Source of the DNA: Chloroflexota bacterium
Lineage (GTDB): Bacteria; Chloroflexota; FW602-bin22; JACPRP01
DNA: 61,181 nt
Assembly: GCA_016210495.1 (NCBI GenBank)
Contig: JACQUC010000078.1
Coordinates: 1-61,181 of the forward strand
Direction: 5' to 3'
Positions 45,108 to 55,606 of this stretch are shown here, one piece after another. The notes beneath the pieces were generated by a model. That model saw only the letters and a program-made list of their open reading frames with translations, searched no databases and had not been told where the DNA came from. The first letter of the stretch is position 1, and every line of letters starts with the position of its first letter. A program made the position numbers and the translations under genes.

Positions 45108-47723
45108 TCACTGAAAAAGCCTCGCCTGACTGCCCTTTCGCTCATTGCCCTTCTTAACTTGCTTGCCATCATTCGAGCGGGATAGCATCCGCACGCAGGT
45201 TTCGTAATCCTCTTCCACGTTAACCTGTGCTTCCTCAGAAAGACTATCGAGATTCAACCCGCCTCTCTCGTACAGAAGCTTGCCCTGTTCGTAAAGCCCA
45301 GATCTCTTGCAGTTGCGAATCCATTCGGCCAACGTGGCGTCGCTTGGAAGCTCTTTTTCCGGCACCGCCACTCCCTGCTGAAGATAGCCAATATAGTGCT
45401 TTATCCTGCGGTTTGTTCCACTAGCCCTCGCGCGAGACTTCTCTTCAGCCTCCTCGTCATCCTTAGCGGGACGATAAGTTCCATCCGGTGTCTTATAGAA
45501 ATAATCCAGCAACCAATCTTGAAGATGGCGGCGGGGCTTGTCTTTGATCGCATAGATGTAATACTCGAAAATATCCGAATAGTGGACGCCTCCATCTTCA
45601 CGATGGTTCTTCAACCACTTTGCAACGAATTCACCGACGCTTCTTGCTGCAAGGTCCTCTTTGGCCGACTCAGCAACATCCATAACCTCAATCTCGGTCA
45701 TTTTGAGATACCATTTTCCAACTTCGTGAGTCCCGAAAAGATTCGGCGGTTCGTTCTCGAATAGATCCCTTCGAACCGGCTCACGAATCTCTTCGGCAAC
45801 CTGACGCAGCAACTCCTCAAAGTTGTGAGCCTCCATGCGGCCTGCACGGACCAAACGGCTAACGACTTCGTCATATATTCGATCTTTGGTAGCTCCTGGA
45901 TGCGCAGTAAGGTAGTCACGGATGTTTGCGCGCACTTCCTCACTAAATGTCGGCTGATCCTCGTTAGTCGCTACAACGATTTCCGACATGGTTTCCCCTC
46001 GCTTGGGTTTACGAAAGCTTATGACCAAATCTCGTTTATTAACCTTATCAGCAACGATTTGTTTCCAAGCCTTTTGTCCAGTTTCGATAAAGACCGCCGT
46101 ATTTGACCGGTCCGACAGAAAGCCAACTTCAGCCATGATATCTTGGACAAATGCCCAAGTTCCTTCTGAGGTATCGTGATAGCAAAGCGAAAGCCAATGG
46201 CCAGGTTTGAGAACTCGGTAGCACTCGGACATTGCTTGCTTCATCATGATCATCCAATCGTTTTCACTCTTGCCACGATACTCGTTCACTATAACCTCAT
46301 CGTCTAGCCAACGAGTATCGAACCCCAGCCATGCCTCCCACAAGAAATTGGACTCTCCGTATTGCACCTTCCAAGAATAGGGCGGATCAGTGAAGATGTA
46401 GTCAATACTGTCCTCAGGGATGGAGTTGTAGGACGAAGCGCTCTGAGTTGATATGAGAACAGGCACTGGTTCCTGCTGTGGGCTCCATAGCCTAGTAGCC
46501 CGCTCCAAATTCCTAACCTTTTCTGATAGCAAGGTCTGCACGGCTACCTCCCTGAAAATAGGCGGAACGTAGTACGTGCCTTTGGCCGGCCCCCCTCCCG
46601 CATGGCGCTGCTGATACATACGCGAGGCATTATAAAGCGCCCCGGAAAAAGCAAAAAGGAATGGCGCTGCATTGTTAGGCAGGGTCTTAATAGCCTCCAG
46701 CAACAAGGATAGGCCCCAGAGATTCCGCTTGGTGAAGAACTGGTCAACTCTGGTTATCCCTTCAAGATACGGGCGCCATAGCATGCCCCATCTTACTTGG
46801 TCTTCAGGCGCATTAAGCATTCTGACTGTAGGATACCAGTGAGGGATATCCTTCGCTTCGATCTCCGAAAGCTTGTTCAAGTCGTATCGCTCGAAGTACC
46901 CTCGCTTATTTGCATCTTCATCGTTATAACGCCGTTGACCACGGACTGGTTTGCAGTTGTTTTGGCAAACATAGGAAACGAGGACTGGCTGTGAACCAAG
47001 CTTGGGATGCCTTGCGGTGATAGGTTCTTTGTGTCCTTTGCTGTAGCAATGCGGACAGACGTTAATATTCTGCGGCTTATTATCCTTCGTCAACTCCAAG
47101 ACCTCAACACAGTCGAAAAGCGGCACCTTGGTCATGCAGCGAGGACATTGAAAAACCTGGGAATAAACCGTGTAGGCAGTCGTAGCCTTACTGCCACAGC
47201 GGTCACAGCGGGTCTCATAAAGCCAATCGATTTCCGATTTGACTTTATCCTCCAGCTCTTTGAAAACCACGCGCAGTTCTTCTGCATCAACTGGCGTGCA
47301 GTAGTTCTTTGTAATGAACGTAGCAGCAGGGCTACGGTCGATCGCAATAGCCTGACGACCTTCCAAAAGCGCTGCCAAAGCTGTAGTTCCGGAGCCACAG
47401 AAGGGATCCAACACCAAATCACCGGGCCTAGTATAGTGGCGGACGTATTTACGAATAGCCTGATAAGGCTTTTTCGACCAATATATGTGTAAATCGTTGA
47501 TTGCATCCCGGCGGTTGCCTACCGTCAATGGCTCATCAAAGGCAAGGACGTCGTAATTGTAATCATCACCTTGCTGGTTTTGCCTGTGTTCGTTGAGATA
47601 TACCTCAACAAAAGGTCCCAGATTGGGATTAGGCGCGTCTCCAAAGTAGCATCCATCAGGCATTCTAGCTGCCTTGCTCACAATGAAGGTAGTTTGCAGA
47701 TGATTTTCTGCCTTCTTAGCCAT
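45108..47723 (-). CDS. Zn-ribbon adenine-specific DNA methyltransferase (PglX replacement)
   Basis: An 871-aa amino-methyltransferase. Motif I DPFCGSG (106-112) precedes motif IV DPPY (446-449). The 330-residue insert between them carries two zinc-ribbon cysteine sets (C173/C176/C193/C196 and C223/C226/C253/C257). The C-terminal third is helical (VRANIRDYLTAHPGATKDRI). This layout resembles COG1743-type (DUF1156-like) methylases rather than the MmeI-like PglX of type 1 BREX. It likely marks host DNA so that the system spares it. GAGGTAAAG at the end of pglZ acts as its SD; the gap is 4 bp. Codon usage and base composition are lower in GC than in the flanking genes. Confidence 0.88.
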   Translation of the reverse strand: MAKKAENHLQTTFIVSKAARMPDGCYFGDAPNPNLGPFVEVYLNEHRQNQQGDDYNYDVLAFDEPLTVGNRRDAINDLHIYWSKKPYQAIRKYVRHYTRPGDLVLDPFCGSGTTALAALLEGRQAIAIDRSPAATFITKNYCTPVDAEELRVVFKELEDKVKSEIDWLYETRCDRCGSKATTAYTVYSQVFQCPRCMTKVPLFDCVEVLELTKDNKPQNINVCPHCYSKGHKEPITARHPKLGSQPVLVSYVCQNNCKPVRGQRRYNDEDANKRGYFERYDLNKLSEIEAKDIPHWYPTVRMLNAPEDQVRWGMLWRPYLEGITRVDQFFTKRNLWGLSLLLEAIKTLPNNAAPFLFAFSGALYNASRMYQQRHAGGGPAKGTYYVPPIFREVAVQTLLSEKVRNLERATRLWSPQQEPVPVLISTQSASSYNSIPEDSIDYIFTDPPYSWKVQYGESNFLWEAWLGFDTRWLDDEVIVNEYRGKSENDWMIMMKQAMSECYRVLKPGHWLSLCYHDTSEGTWAFVQDIMAEVGFLSDRSNTAVFIETGQKAWKQIVADKVNKRDLVISFRKPKRGETMSEIVVATNEDQPTFSEEVRANIRDYLTAHPGATKDRIYDEVVSRLVRAGRMEAHNFEELLRQVAEEIREPVRRDLFENEPPNLFGTHEVGKWYLKMTEIEVMDVAESAKEDLAARSVGEFVAKWLKNHREDGGVHYSDIFEYYIYAIKDKPRRHLQDWLLDYFYKTPDGTYRPAKDDEEAEEKSRARASGTNRRIKHYIGYLQQGVAVPEKELPSDATLAEWIRNCKRSGLYEQGKLLYERGGLNLDSLSEEAQVNVEEDYETCVRMLSRSNDGKQVKKGNERKGSQARLFQ

Positions 47724-47727
47724 TTCT

Positions 47728-50649
47728 TTACCTCATATTCTTCGGCGTCAATCCAAGTATGTTGCCCAGATTGCCGACCCGACGGATTACTTTCTCCGAG
47801 TTCAGTCGCAAGGTGAACCGGTGCGTCTGCACTTTACGAATTGTTCGTGCGCCTTCCCGATAGGTAGCTGTAATGGTCAGCGTCCGCTCCATGGCCCCCT
47901 GGCGGCGCTCGTCAATAGTAATGTCAGAGGGATCGGGACGGAAGCGATATGGAACCTCTGTTCCGCTGGCCGGGACAAATACGACCCGTCGCTGAAAGGT
48001 AAGATGATCGGCCTCGCGGCTGTAGGTCCCTTCGATCTCAACCTTTACGTCGTCCGGAACGGCGCCGCTTTGTGGCGTTCGCTTGAATCGAAGCCGGAAG
48101 TCCAATTCCTCCCCTTCGACTACTTCTTTGGGGCCGATGATTGGCTCGAACACCAGCGACCCCTCCTCGCGGGATTTGACCCGCAGAACCACCATCGGGA
48201 TCATCATCTCCTGGATCGAGATTCCGCCGTGGGAGTACGCATCGGGATTGTATGGCGACCCCGAACGCTTGAACGAATAGCCCACTCTGGGGAACACTAT
48301 CGCTCCGTACTCTTTGTGAGCCATAGTACCAGATTTCGCGGTCTTGGCGCTGGCAAGGCTTTCCTTTTGACGCATACGCAATTGCTGTGGCGTGAAGGCG
48401 ATGATGTTGTCGCGCACCTTTTGGGGCAGGTTGGCCTGGTGGATAGGGTAGCGCAGCCGGCAGTTCAGATACGTGCAATCCGCGGGATCATTCAAATCAG
48501 CATCATCGAACCAGAGCGGCTGACGGCCAACCCGGCCGAAGCCATGATCGGCGGTCACAAATACCTTCGTTTCTGGAGTTAATGCCCGTATGATAGCCGT
48601 CACTTCTGTATCGATGATGTTCTTCAAATGCTGCTGGTAGATGAAGGCCAGCGGCCGTGACGGCACTTCCCGGCCATCCGGTAGCCTCCTCATCCTGACC
48701 CTGTGCAACTCAGTATCGCAGAGCTCAAAGATGTACACGTCGAGGTTGCCCGCGCGGTAGCGCACGGTCTCGCCGGTGCCCGCGGCAGGTGGACTCAGCA
48801 CCTCCACATCGCGCGAGTAGTTGAGTTCACGCACCAGAGCAGTCTCAAGCAACTTATCTTCGCCGGCCCCAGTGTCGAATTCATCTGGATAAGTGCCAGC
48901 GGAGATGGCTTTGCGCGTGATGTGGGTCTCGGTTGGAAGAAGAGAGCTGGCCGGCAAGTCCTCGACGATCTCGAGGCGGTCCAACAGTATCGGCTTCAGC
49001 AGTTCGTCCCAGATATCGTAGCGCAGGCCATCGAAGATCAGGACCACGGCCTTCTCCTTCTCGGGATCCCAGTGCGCTTTGAGGCAACGCCGGATGAACT
49101 GGCTCGTCAGCCTGACCTCGCTATCTTCTGCTACCCAGCTCGGATACTGGATGGCGACGACTTCCTGGAAGTGCCGATTCAGCTCGTCCAACTGCGCATC
49201 TACTTCGGCGGTGATATCTCTAAGTCGTCTGCGAATGCGCCCCACCGCGTTGACGAAAAGCGATGGCAATTCGTCGTCAGCCCGCGGGAGAAGCTCGCCG
49301 CTGTTGACCAATCGTTCTAGCGCCGACAGGAAGTATTCCAGACGATTGATCCTCTTGTCGTTCCAGGCTAACCTGAAGAACTTGAAATCGATATCGGTCT
49401 TGGTTACCTTCAACCGCTTAATTGTATCGGCAAGAGCGTCACGCAACGGTTTGATCTCGATTGATAGCCTGTACGCCTCTTTCAGGTTTGACCAGACTTG
49501 GGAGGTGCGTTGATCGACAAGTGCGCCGGAAGCGACGGGGGCTCCGTCGAACAAGCTCGCCAGCTCATTGTGCTCCGGCCACGCAGGCTGCATCGCTAGG
49601 CTGTTATCGAGGGCGAGGAGCAAAGCAAGAGATCGCACCAACGTCGAATAGTGCTCTCGCTGGATCGCTACTACGAACCCCGAATGATTGCTCAGCTTCA
49701 TCTGATCGATAAGCAAAAGGCGCAACGCATCCTTGTCCAGGCCATATTCCAATGCCTGGATGTCGCGTTCCGCCTGAACAGGGTCCTTTTCTACCAGCTT
49801 GGCAGCTGCCTCTCGCAACACGTTGGCCTCAATGCCTGTGAATTGCACTAAGGAAGGATCCACGTTGGCCAGAAGAAGCGCCCAGTTTCCCAGATGTTGC
49901 TCCAGGATCGCCGCAAGGTAACAGGCGCGAACGACCGTTTCCGGATCGTGATTCGCCAACCAGCAGAATGGCGGAGGAGCCTTGATCAACGCATCTTTGA
50001 TCGGGTTGGTAACGTCGGGCAGCAACGATTCAAGCTCCGCCAGCGCCTCGTGGCTGAGCAGCCCGATTCGCCAGTAGTCCTCGGCCTCCAACTTCTTGAA
50101 CGCCGATTCCGGAACGCCTAGAGCGGCGTGGGCGACGATGGTCTGCAGATCGTGGTCGGTGAAACGATCCTTGCTCGCGTTGCGCAACTTCGTGTGGGCA
50201 ACAAGAACTCCAGGCAAGCTGCGTGAGATGAACCTTGCGCATCGCGGATCATTCGTATCCAAGGGCCAGTTAGGATCGCCGGTAACCTCGACCAGAAACT
50301 GGCGCAAGTCCAAGGCGACTCTGGCATCCTTCGGCGTCCTGGCGAGCAGGTCGGGATAAAAAAGGGGTGGCGCCGATGCCGGTAGCGTTGCGGTTCGCCT
50401 CCTGGCTGGCGTGCGATCGATCAGAAGAACTTTGGTCTCGGGTTCAGCGATGGCGCGCTCGTATAGATCGCGAAAGACCAGGTTGGTGGCGGCAACGATG
50501 ACGGTGAAGCCATTTTTTCGTGCGAAGGCATCAATGGCGCTGTCTGCCTCAGGACTAGGCAGGAGAAGCAGTTGATCCCTCACGACGATATTGGGCATTT
50601 CTTTCACAGCTTCCAATCTGGAAAGTAGCCAATCTCTCAAAGTGATCAT
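47728..50649 (-). CDS. pglZ: PglZ: BREX alkaline-phosphatase-fold protein
   Basis: 973 aa. An N-terminal helical half (1-530) is followed by the PglZ domain with alkaline-phosphatase-like metal sites: FDGLRYD (Asp540), TETH (Thr573), TADHG (Asp701/His702) and AYSHGG (His807). A beta-rich C-terminal extension (about 835-973) carries a long FRLRFKRTPQ-type module. PglZ is the hallmark protein of BREX and Pgl systems. It is a phosphodiesterase or scaffold needed for methylation and defence. It lies 15 bp after brxC and 4 bp before the methyltransferase, forming one operon. Confidence 0.93.
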   Translation of the reverse strand: MITLRDWLLSRLEAVKEMPNIVVRDQLLLLPSPEADSAIDAFARKNGFTVIVAATNLVFRDLYERAIAEPETKVLLIDRTPARRRTATLPASAPPLFYPDLLARTPKDARVALDLRQFLVEVTGDPNWPLDTNDPRCARFISRSLPGVLVAHTKLRNASKDRFTDHDLQTIVAHAALGVPESAFKKLEAEDYWRIGLLSHEALAELESLLPDVTNPIKDALIKAPPPFCWLANHDPETVVRACYLAAILEQHLGNWALLLANVDPSLVQFTGIEANVLREAAAKLVEKDPVQAERDIQALEYGLDKDALRLLLIDQMKLSNHSGFVVAIQREHYSTLVRSLALLLALDNSLAMQPAWPEHNELASLFDGAPVASGALVDQRTSQVWSNLKEAYRLSIEIKPLRDALADTIKRLKVTKTDIDFKFFRLAWNDKRINRLEYFLSALERLVNSGELLPRADDELPSLFVNAVGRIRRRLRDITAEVDAQLDELNRHFQEVVAIQYPSWVAEDSEVRLTSQFIRRCLKAHWDPEKEKAVVLIFDGLRYDIWDELLKPILLDRLEIVEDLPASSLLPTETHITRKAISAGTYPDEFDTGAGEDKLLETALVRELNYSRDVEVLSPPAAGTGETVRYRAGNLDVYIFELCDTELHRVRMRRLPDGREVPSRPLAFIYQQHLKNIIDTEVTAIIRALTPETKVFVTADHGFGRVGRQPLWFDDADLNDPADCTYLNCRLRYPIHQANLPQKVRDNIIAFTPQQLRMRQKESLASAKTAKSGTMAHKEYGAIVFPRVGYSFKRSGSPYNPDAYSHGGISIQEMMIPMVVLRVKSREEGSLVFEPIIGPKEVVEGEELDFRLRFKRTPQSGAVPDDVKVEIEGTYSREADHLTFQRRVVFVPASGTEVPYRFRPDPSDITIDERRQGAMERTLTITATYREGARTIRKVQTHRFTLRLNSEKVIRRVGNLGNILGLTPKNMR

Positions 50650-50664
50650 CCCCGAGGGTCCCCC

Positions 50665-53600
50665 TCACCCGATCTGCAGCATCGCCAGGGTATCGCCATC
50701 ACCTTCGATGCTGGCCATTTGTTCCTCCAGGTACTTGCGGAACTCGTGGCCGAGCTGCTGGATCTGGCTCCGCTCCACGGTGCCGAGACTGGGCTTGAAA
50801 CTGGCAATCTTCACCTGTTTGACCACTATCTTCTTGAGATAGCGGTTGATGGTTGCGACGACCTCAGGCGCCTCCAGGCAGGCTTTCAATAGCAGAGCGC
50901 GCACATGGTCCACACTTTCGCATTTCAGAAGAGCAGCGATAACGGGCTCTGGTTTGCCTTGCGCGAGTCGCTCGCGGACGGCTGGATTAAGGAATACCTC
51001 CATCTTTTGGTCTACAGCCTGGTCGAACAGTGAGCGAGCCTCTCCAGCCAGGCTTTCTGCATCGGCAATATGCTGGAACGCGCCGGCGAAAGTTAGCCCA
51101 CACTCGTGAATTGGTACAGTCCTTAACTGTTCTCGAATTGAGATTGGCGAAACATTCGTGCAGGTGAAGATCTTTGCCAGCAGTTGCGCGAAACTCTTCT
51201 CCAGGGACTGTGAAACCGGCGGCTGCAGCACAGTTATCCCTTCCAGAACGCGCAACGCTGCGAATTCGTCGCCGCGCAGGATATCGCGTATCTTCCCACC
51301 CTCCTTGTCTACCCACTCCATCACAGCGTCGTGCGTCTTTGTGTAGAGAGAGGTGTACTCCTGTATCAGCTCACCGATGGTCCCAGCTTCCCCGGCCGCC
51401 GGAGGCACGTGGCCGACGAGCTCCGTTCTTAGTGCGACGTCGGAGTCGATGTACCGCCGAATATCAGCAAGCTTCTCGGCAATGCCCGACGACAAACGAC
51501 GAATCGCGTCAAGTTGCTTATCATCATCAGGTAGGCAGTGCCTACAGTAGGCACGGGCAGCCCTGATGTCCGTTTCATAGGCGAGGAAACCCTTTACGTT
51601 GCGGTAGTCCTTGAAGCGGTTCGCCAAGTCGTCCACCTCTGATTGAGAGGCCGCATCGGTGTCAAAGGCTTGATAGCCAAACGCTTCCTTCAGCCCGTGC
51701 AACACCAGTTGGATATCGTCACCACTCGTTATGTCTTTTGCAAATAGCTTGGCAACCTGTTGCAGTTCCTTTTCGTATGGATTGGGCGTCCTCAAGTATG
51801 CGAACAGGTGCGCGGCTCTAGTCAGCGCGAGCAGCGATTCCTCGCGCTCGTTCTCAAAGAATTGGCGCAACTTCGTTCGACAAACCGTTATCGCCGCGTC
51901 GTCGTGCGTCGAGGGAATCGGCTCGTCGAGTAGCTTCTCCGCGTAGGGCCGCAGCACTTCCCAGTTCTCCGGCTTGGCCAGCTTCTGGACCTCGGTTAGG
52001 GCATCGAGCACCTTGGTGGAGAAGTCGATGTCGGCAATGTTCGAATAGTCGATGACTGAGATAGGCAAACCGGATTTCGCGCCCAACGCAACGCGAACCT
52101 TCCCTTGACGTGCCAGGCACAGGAGGTAAATCTGGACGATCCTTCGTGTCAGACCGTAATCCTTTGGTCCACCTATTCCCATGAAATTCTTGTAAAGCGT
52201 GTCGACTTTCATGGGAGAGGAATCAGCGCCCAGCTTGTCGTCGATGAAGCTCCACATGTCGCTGACATAGTGATTGTCCGAAACGTCGAGTTCCCGCTCG
52301 GCGCTCTTTTTCGTGATCTTCAACGCGAAACCGAAGTTCTGCGCGGCGCTGACACTCTGGTCGGGCTTCGCCCTCTTGAGGATACTGCCAGTTTTTACGA
52401 TGCCGTTGATCACCTTCACCCCTTCCTCTTTTTTGAAGACGAACGGGTAATCGAACTCGATGTCGCGGGATTCGTAGGTGGCGCTGAGGACGCGGCTCAC
52501 GATCGGGGTCAAGATGGCAGGTAACTCACCGGCCACGTGCAACTCCATCTGGGAGTTGTTCGGCGCATCCATTCTTCCTCTGGCGTAGCTGTTATCGACG
52601 ATCTTGGCGATCTTGCCGAGACCTGTTCGCAGAGCTTCGGCAACCCAGTTGATTACGCTAGCCGCGTCTTCGGAATCTTTGCCTTGCCACCTGGAGATCA
52701 GGTTGCGATACGCCGCAAAATCGATCAGGCGGTCACGCTCATCGGCGGTGAGGTCTGCTGGCGTCCAGATGATAATCCGAGGGTCTTTGCGCTGGGCCAA
52801 GAGCTTGGCGGTCACATCCGCCGGAACGGGCTTGTCGGCCACGAAAATTGCGAAATCTTGATCGGTTTGATCGGTGTCGATGGAAGGCAAAGGCAGATTC
52901 TCGGTCGAGTGGCTCGTTAGATTACGCATCTCGACGCGACCCTGCACCTGCCGTCCTTGCCAGATAATGTCGACACTCTGCGGGCCGCTCCCAGACTTAG
53001 ACTTATCCTTCCACTGCACGCCGAAGGTGGCGATGTCACGGAAGATGGATTTGACGCCGTTCGAGAGATCGATGGTCATTTGGCGAGTCCGAATCGGCCA
53101 CTCGTCGAGCGCCAACAGATACTGCCAGGCTTGCTGCTGCATAAGCTCGTTTGCCTCGGCCTCATCACGAGCTTTCTCGAACTCGTCAGACGGGTTGATA
53201 CCCTGAATCACCGGCTCGAACCTGTAGAGCGGTCGCTTGTCGTCGTCGAAACTTCGCACGATCTGAGGCAGTTCTCTCCTCAGGTTGTCGGCAATGGTCT
53301 CGTAATGCTGGATATTCTCATCCGGGTTCTCGGCTTCGTCTCGCTCGATCAACACCGAGTTGGCGATCTCTTCCGGCGTGATACCTTTTTGGCGAGTCCT
53401 CGCAATGTGGTACAAGAATAGCGTCTGAACCGTCTTAATGGCTTTGTCGCGGTGAACCTTCAAAGGGCCCTTTGTTATGGCTTCGATCTGGCGTTTGCAG
53501 GCCTCATAAGCTTTGTAATCGGCCTCACGATTGGCCTGAATTGCAGCTATTCCGGCGTGAACGCCACTGGGATCTTCCTCGTAGCGTACCGCTTCGTCGA

Positions 53601-55008
53601 ACAGCTCCCACAGGCGAATAACCTCGCGTCCCTTGTTCTTAACCTGGTGTTTCAATGTCTGATGCATGAAATGGATAGCCGACCTGGCAGTGGTGAGTTC
53701 GTAGGTGATAGCCCTAACTACTTCCAGCGCCGGCCTGTGAAACGGGAAGAAATGATTGAAGTCCTGCTCTCCAATGCTATTGGGCCAGGTGAACCCGTGT
53801 TTGTAGTGGAGATAATAGTTGCTGATGGCGCCGGGATCCTTGATCTCGCGTACACGGGACAGCACAATGTCGTAGTAGCCTTTGTCCTCCTCCAGCAGCT
53901 TGACCAGTTTCAGGCGATCGTCGGCGATGATATTGCCAACGCCCATTCTACTCACAATCGCTTGTTGCGCCGAGCAGACCGTCCAAACCGGCAGGTTGTG
54001 AATCTTGGCCAGCCGGTTGGCCAGCACAACAAGGGTTTTCTCGTCGTCTTGCCGCTGCTCGTCATCCCGATCCTTCATGAACAAGGATATTTCGTCCAGC
54101 ACGAGCAACACGCCGCTGTAGCCCTCGGCCATAACCGTCTTGATCAGGTGTTTGAGAATATCCTCAGTCTCGGCTTCGATTTGGGGCCGCACCTTCAAGT
54201 ATTTGTCATAGAAGAGCCAGAGCTTATCCCCGCAGCTACGCTTGTATTCAGGCGACTTGTTCTGCTGAATGTTCTGGATAAAATCGTCGATCTCCTCAAA
54301 CTCGTCTTCCTCAAAAAAACGTGGATCACGCAGGAATCTCTTGAGATCATTCCGGTAGCGCGCCATATCTTCGTTCAAGAAACGATCGGCCAGCAGTTCG
54401 GCTGGATACAGCGACAGGTTCTTGCCCAGCTCAAGCTCCAACTGGTCCTTCGCCGCGTCGAGAATGTACTCCGTTAACCGTCGGCCCTTGTCTTCGATAC
54501 CAACTGTGCCCCCGCCAACGCCGACCAAGGTCTTGACGATAACGAAAATGCCACGCCCTTGCGTGCTCTTGGCCTTGATCCCTTCGTCCCAAAACTGGTA
54601 GAGAGACTCGCGCTTGCCTCGGCCAGCCTTCTGCTCTTTCTCACGAACAAGCTCCCATGCCTCCTCATTGCCTAGACCGAGGGCGGAGAGAAGGCAAAGC
54701 AGATGCGATTTGCCGGAGCCAAACTCCGCTTGGATCCAGTATCCCTGGCCGATAGGGTTATCCCTTCGCTCTGGCCTATAGGGCGCAGCGATTCTACGAA
54801 GTATGTCGTTGAGGAATGGACGCACGGGGTCAATCTGGAACTCGAGAATCGTTTGCATCTCCGGCTGCCGCTTCTCGCGCGCTTCGCGCGAGTTCGAGTC
54901 AGCCCAGACGTGCTTCTCCAGCGAATAGACAGAGATGATACGATCTGGAACCGTGCATATCTCGTCGAGACTCTTCCGGATCGCAAAAAGATCCTCTATC
55001 TTAGACAT
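50665..55008 (-). CDS. brxC: BrxC/PglY-like large P-loop ATPase
   Basis: 1447 aa. The N-terminus MSKIEDLFAIRKSLDEICTV leads to a P-loop ATPase core with Walker A-like AEFGSGKS (94-101) and Walker B GVLLVLDE (299-306), followed by DRDDEQRQDDEKT. The middle and C-terminal parts are long and mainly helical. It resembles the DUF499/DUF6079-type ATPases of BREX (BrxC/PglY). I cannot choose the exact subfamily by eye. It is the largest gene of the island. ATG 55008 has GAGGTG 7 nt upstream. A 73-bp gap separates it from the small upstream gene. Confidence 0.88.
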   Translation of the reverse strand: MSKIEDLFAIRKSLDEICTVPDRIISVYSLEKHVWADSNSREAREKRQPEMQTILEFQIDPVRPFLNDILRRIAAPYRPERRDNPIGQGYWIQAEFGSGKSHLLCLLSALGLGNEEAWELVREKEQKAGRGKRESLYQFWDEGIKAKSTQGRGIFVIVKTLVGVGGGTVGIEDKGRRLTEYILDAAKDQLELELGKNLSLYPAELLADRFLNEDMARYRNDLKRFLRDPRFFEEDEFEEIDDFIQNIQQNKSPEYKRSCGDKLWLFYDKYLKVRPQIEAETEDILKHLIKTVMAEGYSGVLLVLDEISLFMKDRDDEQRQDDEKTLVVLANRLAKIHNLPVWTVCSAQQAIVSRMGVGNIIADDRLKLVKLLEEDKGYYDIVLSRVREIKDPGAISNYYLHYKHGFTWPNSIGEQDFNHFFPFHRPALEVVRAITYELTTARSAIHFMHQTLKHQVKNKGREVIRLWELFDEAVRYEEDPSGVHAGIAAIQANREADYKAYEACKRQIEAITKGPLKVHRDKAIKTVQTLFLYHIARTRQKGITPEEIANSVLIERDEAENPDENIQHYETIADNLRRELPQIVRSFDDDKRPLYRFEPVIQGINPSDEFEKARDEAEANELMQQQAWQYLLALDEWPIRTRQMTIDLSNGVKSIFRDIATFGVQWKDKSKSGSGPQSVDIIWQGRQVQGRVEMRNLTSHSTENLPLPSIDTDQTDQDFAIFVADKPVPADVTAKLLAQRKDPRIIIWTPADLTADERDRLIDFAAYRNLISRWQGKDSEDAASVINWVAEALRTGLGKIAKIVDNSYARGRMDAPNNSQMELHVAGELPAILTPIVSRVLSATYESRDIEFDYPFVFKKEEGVKVINGIVKTGSILKRAKPDQSVSAAQNFGFALKITKKSAERELDVSDNHYVSDMWSFIDDKLGADSSPMKVDTLYKNFMGIGGPKDYGLTRRIVQIYLLCLARQGKVRVALGAKSGLPISVIDYSNIADIDFSTKVLDALTEVQKLAKPENWEVLRPYAEKLLDEPIPSTHDDAAITVCRTKLRQFFENEREESLLALTRAAHLFAYLRTPNPYEKELQQVAKLFAKDITSGDDIQLVLHGLKEAFGYQAFDTDAASQSEVDDLANRFKDYRNVKGFLAYETDIRAARAYCRHCLPDDDKQLDAIRRLSSGIAEKLADIRRYIDSDVALRTELVGHVPPAAGEAGTIGELIQEYTSLYTKTHDAVMEWVDKEGGKIRDILRGDEFAALRVLEGITVLQPPVSQSLEKSFAQLLAKIFTCTNVSPISIREQLRTVPIHECGLTFAGAFQHIADAESLAGEARSLFDQAVDQKMEVFLNPAVRERLAQGKPEPVIAALLKCESVDHVRALLLKACLEAPEVVATINRYLKKIVVKQVKIASFKPSLGTVERSQIQQLGHEFRKYLEEQMASIEGDGDTLAMLQIG

Positions 55009-55081
55009 ACTCCATCACCTCGACGCCTTTCCCGCCAACCGTTTCTGTCCCTTCCCCTTTTCCCCTCTATTCCCGTTTGTC

Positions 55082-55606
55082 CTACGCCGTGAGTTCCCAA
55101 AGGTGGTTTTCGGCAATCAGGTTCGACGGTATGGTGTAGCTGCCATCGACCGCATCAGGAAACATTGCTATCCTGCTGCGATCCCTCTTTCCAGGGAGGA
55201 GCAGCACGACCTGATAGTTGTCAGCAGCCAGCGTGCGAAGAGTATTGAGTTCCACTCGGTAGGCAAAGAGCATCTCAAGGTTCGCCAGAACCACCAGACC
55301 GTGATCTGCAAGCCTCGAGCGCAGGAATAGGTCAAACGATCTAGCGACGTGGGCAGCCGTGGGCGCCGGCATTTTAGCCTCGTTCTTCACCAATGTGCGA
55401 AACTCGTCGTCAGGTATATCTTCGAGAATACCTCTATTAACAGACAACGGCTCGGGAAAGTGCTGGCCGTCCAGCATCTTCGCCTGCCTCAGCTTTGCTG
55501 CGAAAGCGTCCAGTGTTTTGTAGCTGCCCAAAACGCCGTACAAATGACGACCGACTTGCACCGCCAGCTTGCTCTGGAGATTCTCTATGATCTCGGTATC
55601 CGTCAT
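55082..55606 (-). CDS. Small BREX-associated protein (BrxB/BrxF-like, tentative)
   Basis: 174 aa. A helical N-terminal half (SKLAVQVGRHLYGVLGSYKT) precedes a core LVVLANLEMLFAYRVELNTL and YQVVLLLPGKRDRSRIAMFP. The latter resembles the hydrophobic strand, arginine and PGE/PGK-like loop of DUF1788 (BrxB) or BrxF proteins. There is no Walker A, which argues against an active BrxF ATPase. ATG overlaps the upstream stop (ATGA) with GGAGG 6 nt upstream. It probably partners the large ATPase encoded next. The family call is uncertain. Confidence 0.6.
   Translation of the reverse strand: MTDTEIIENLQSKLAVQVGRHLYGVLGSYKTLDAFAAKLRQAKMLDGQHFPEPLSVNRGILEDIPDDEFRTLVKNEAKMPAPTAAHVARSFDLFLRSRLADHGLVVLANLEMLFAYRVELNTLRTLAADNYQVVLLLPGKRDRSRIAMFPDAVDGSYTIPSNLIAENHLWELTA

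Noticed and set aside
53452..54477. 341-codon plus-strand frame over brxC
   Set aside because: Antisense of the Walker A/B-containing ATPase, no SD or family signature.
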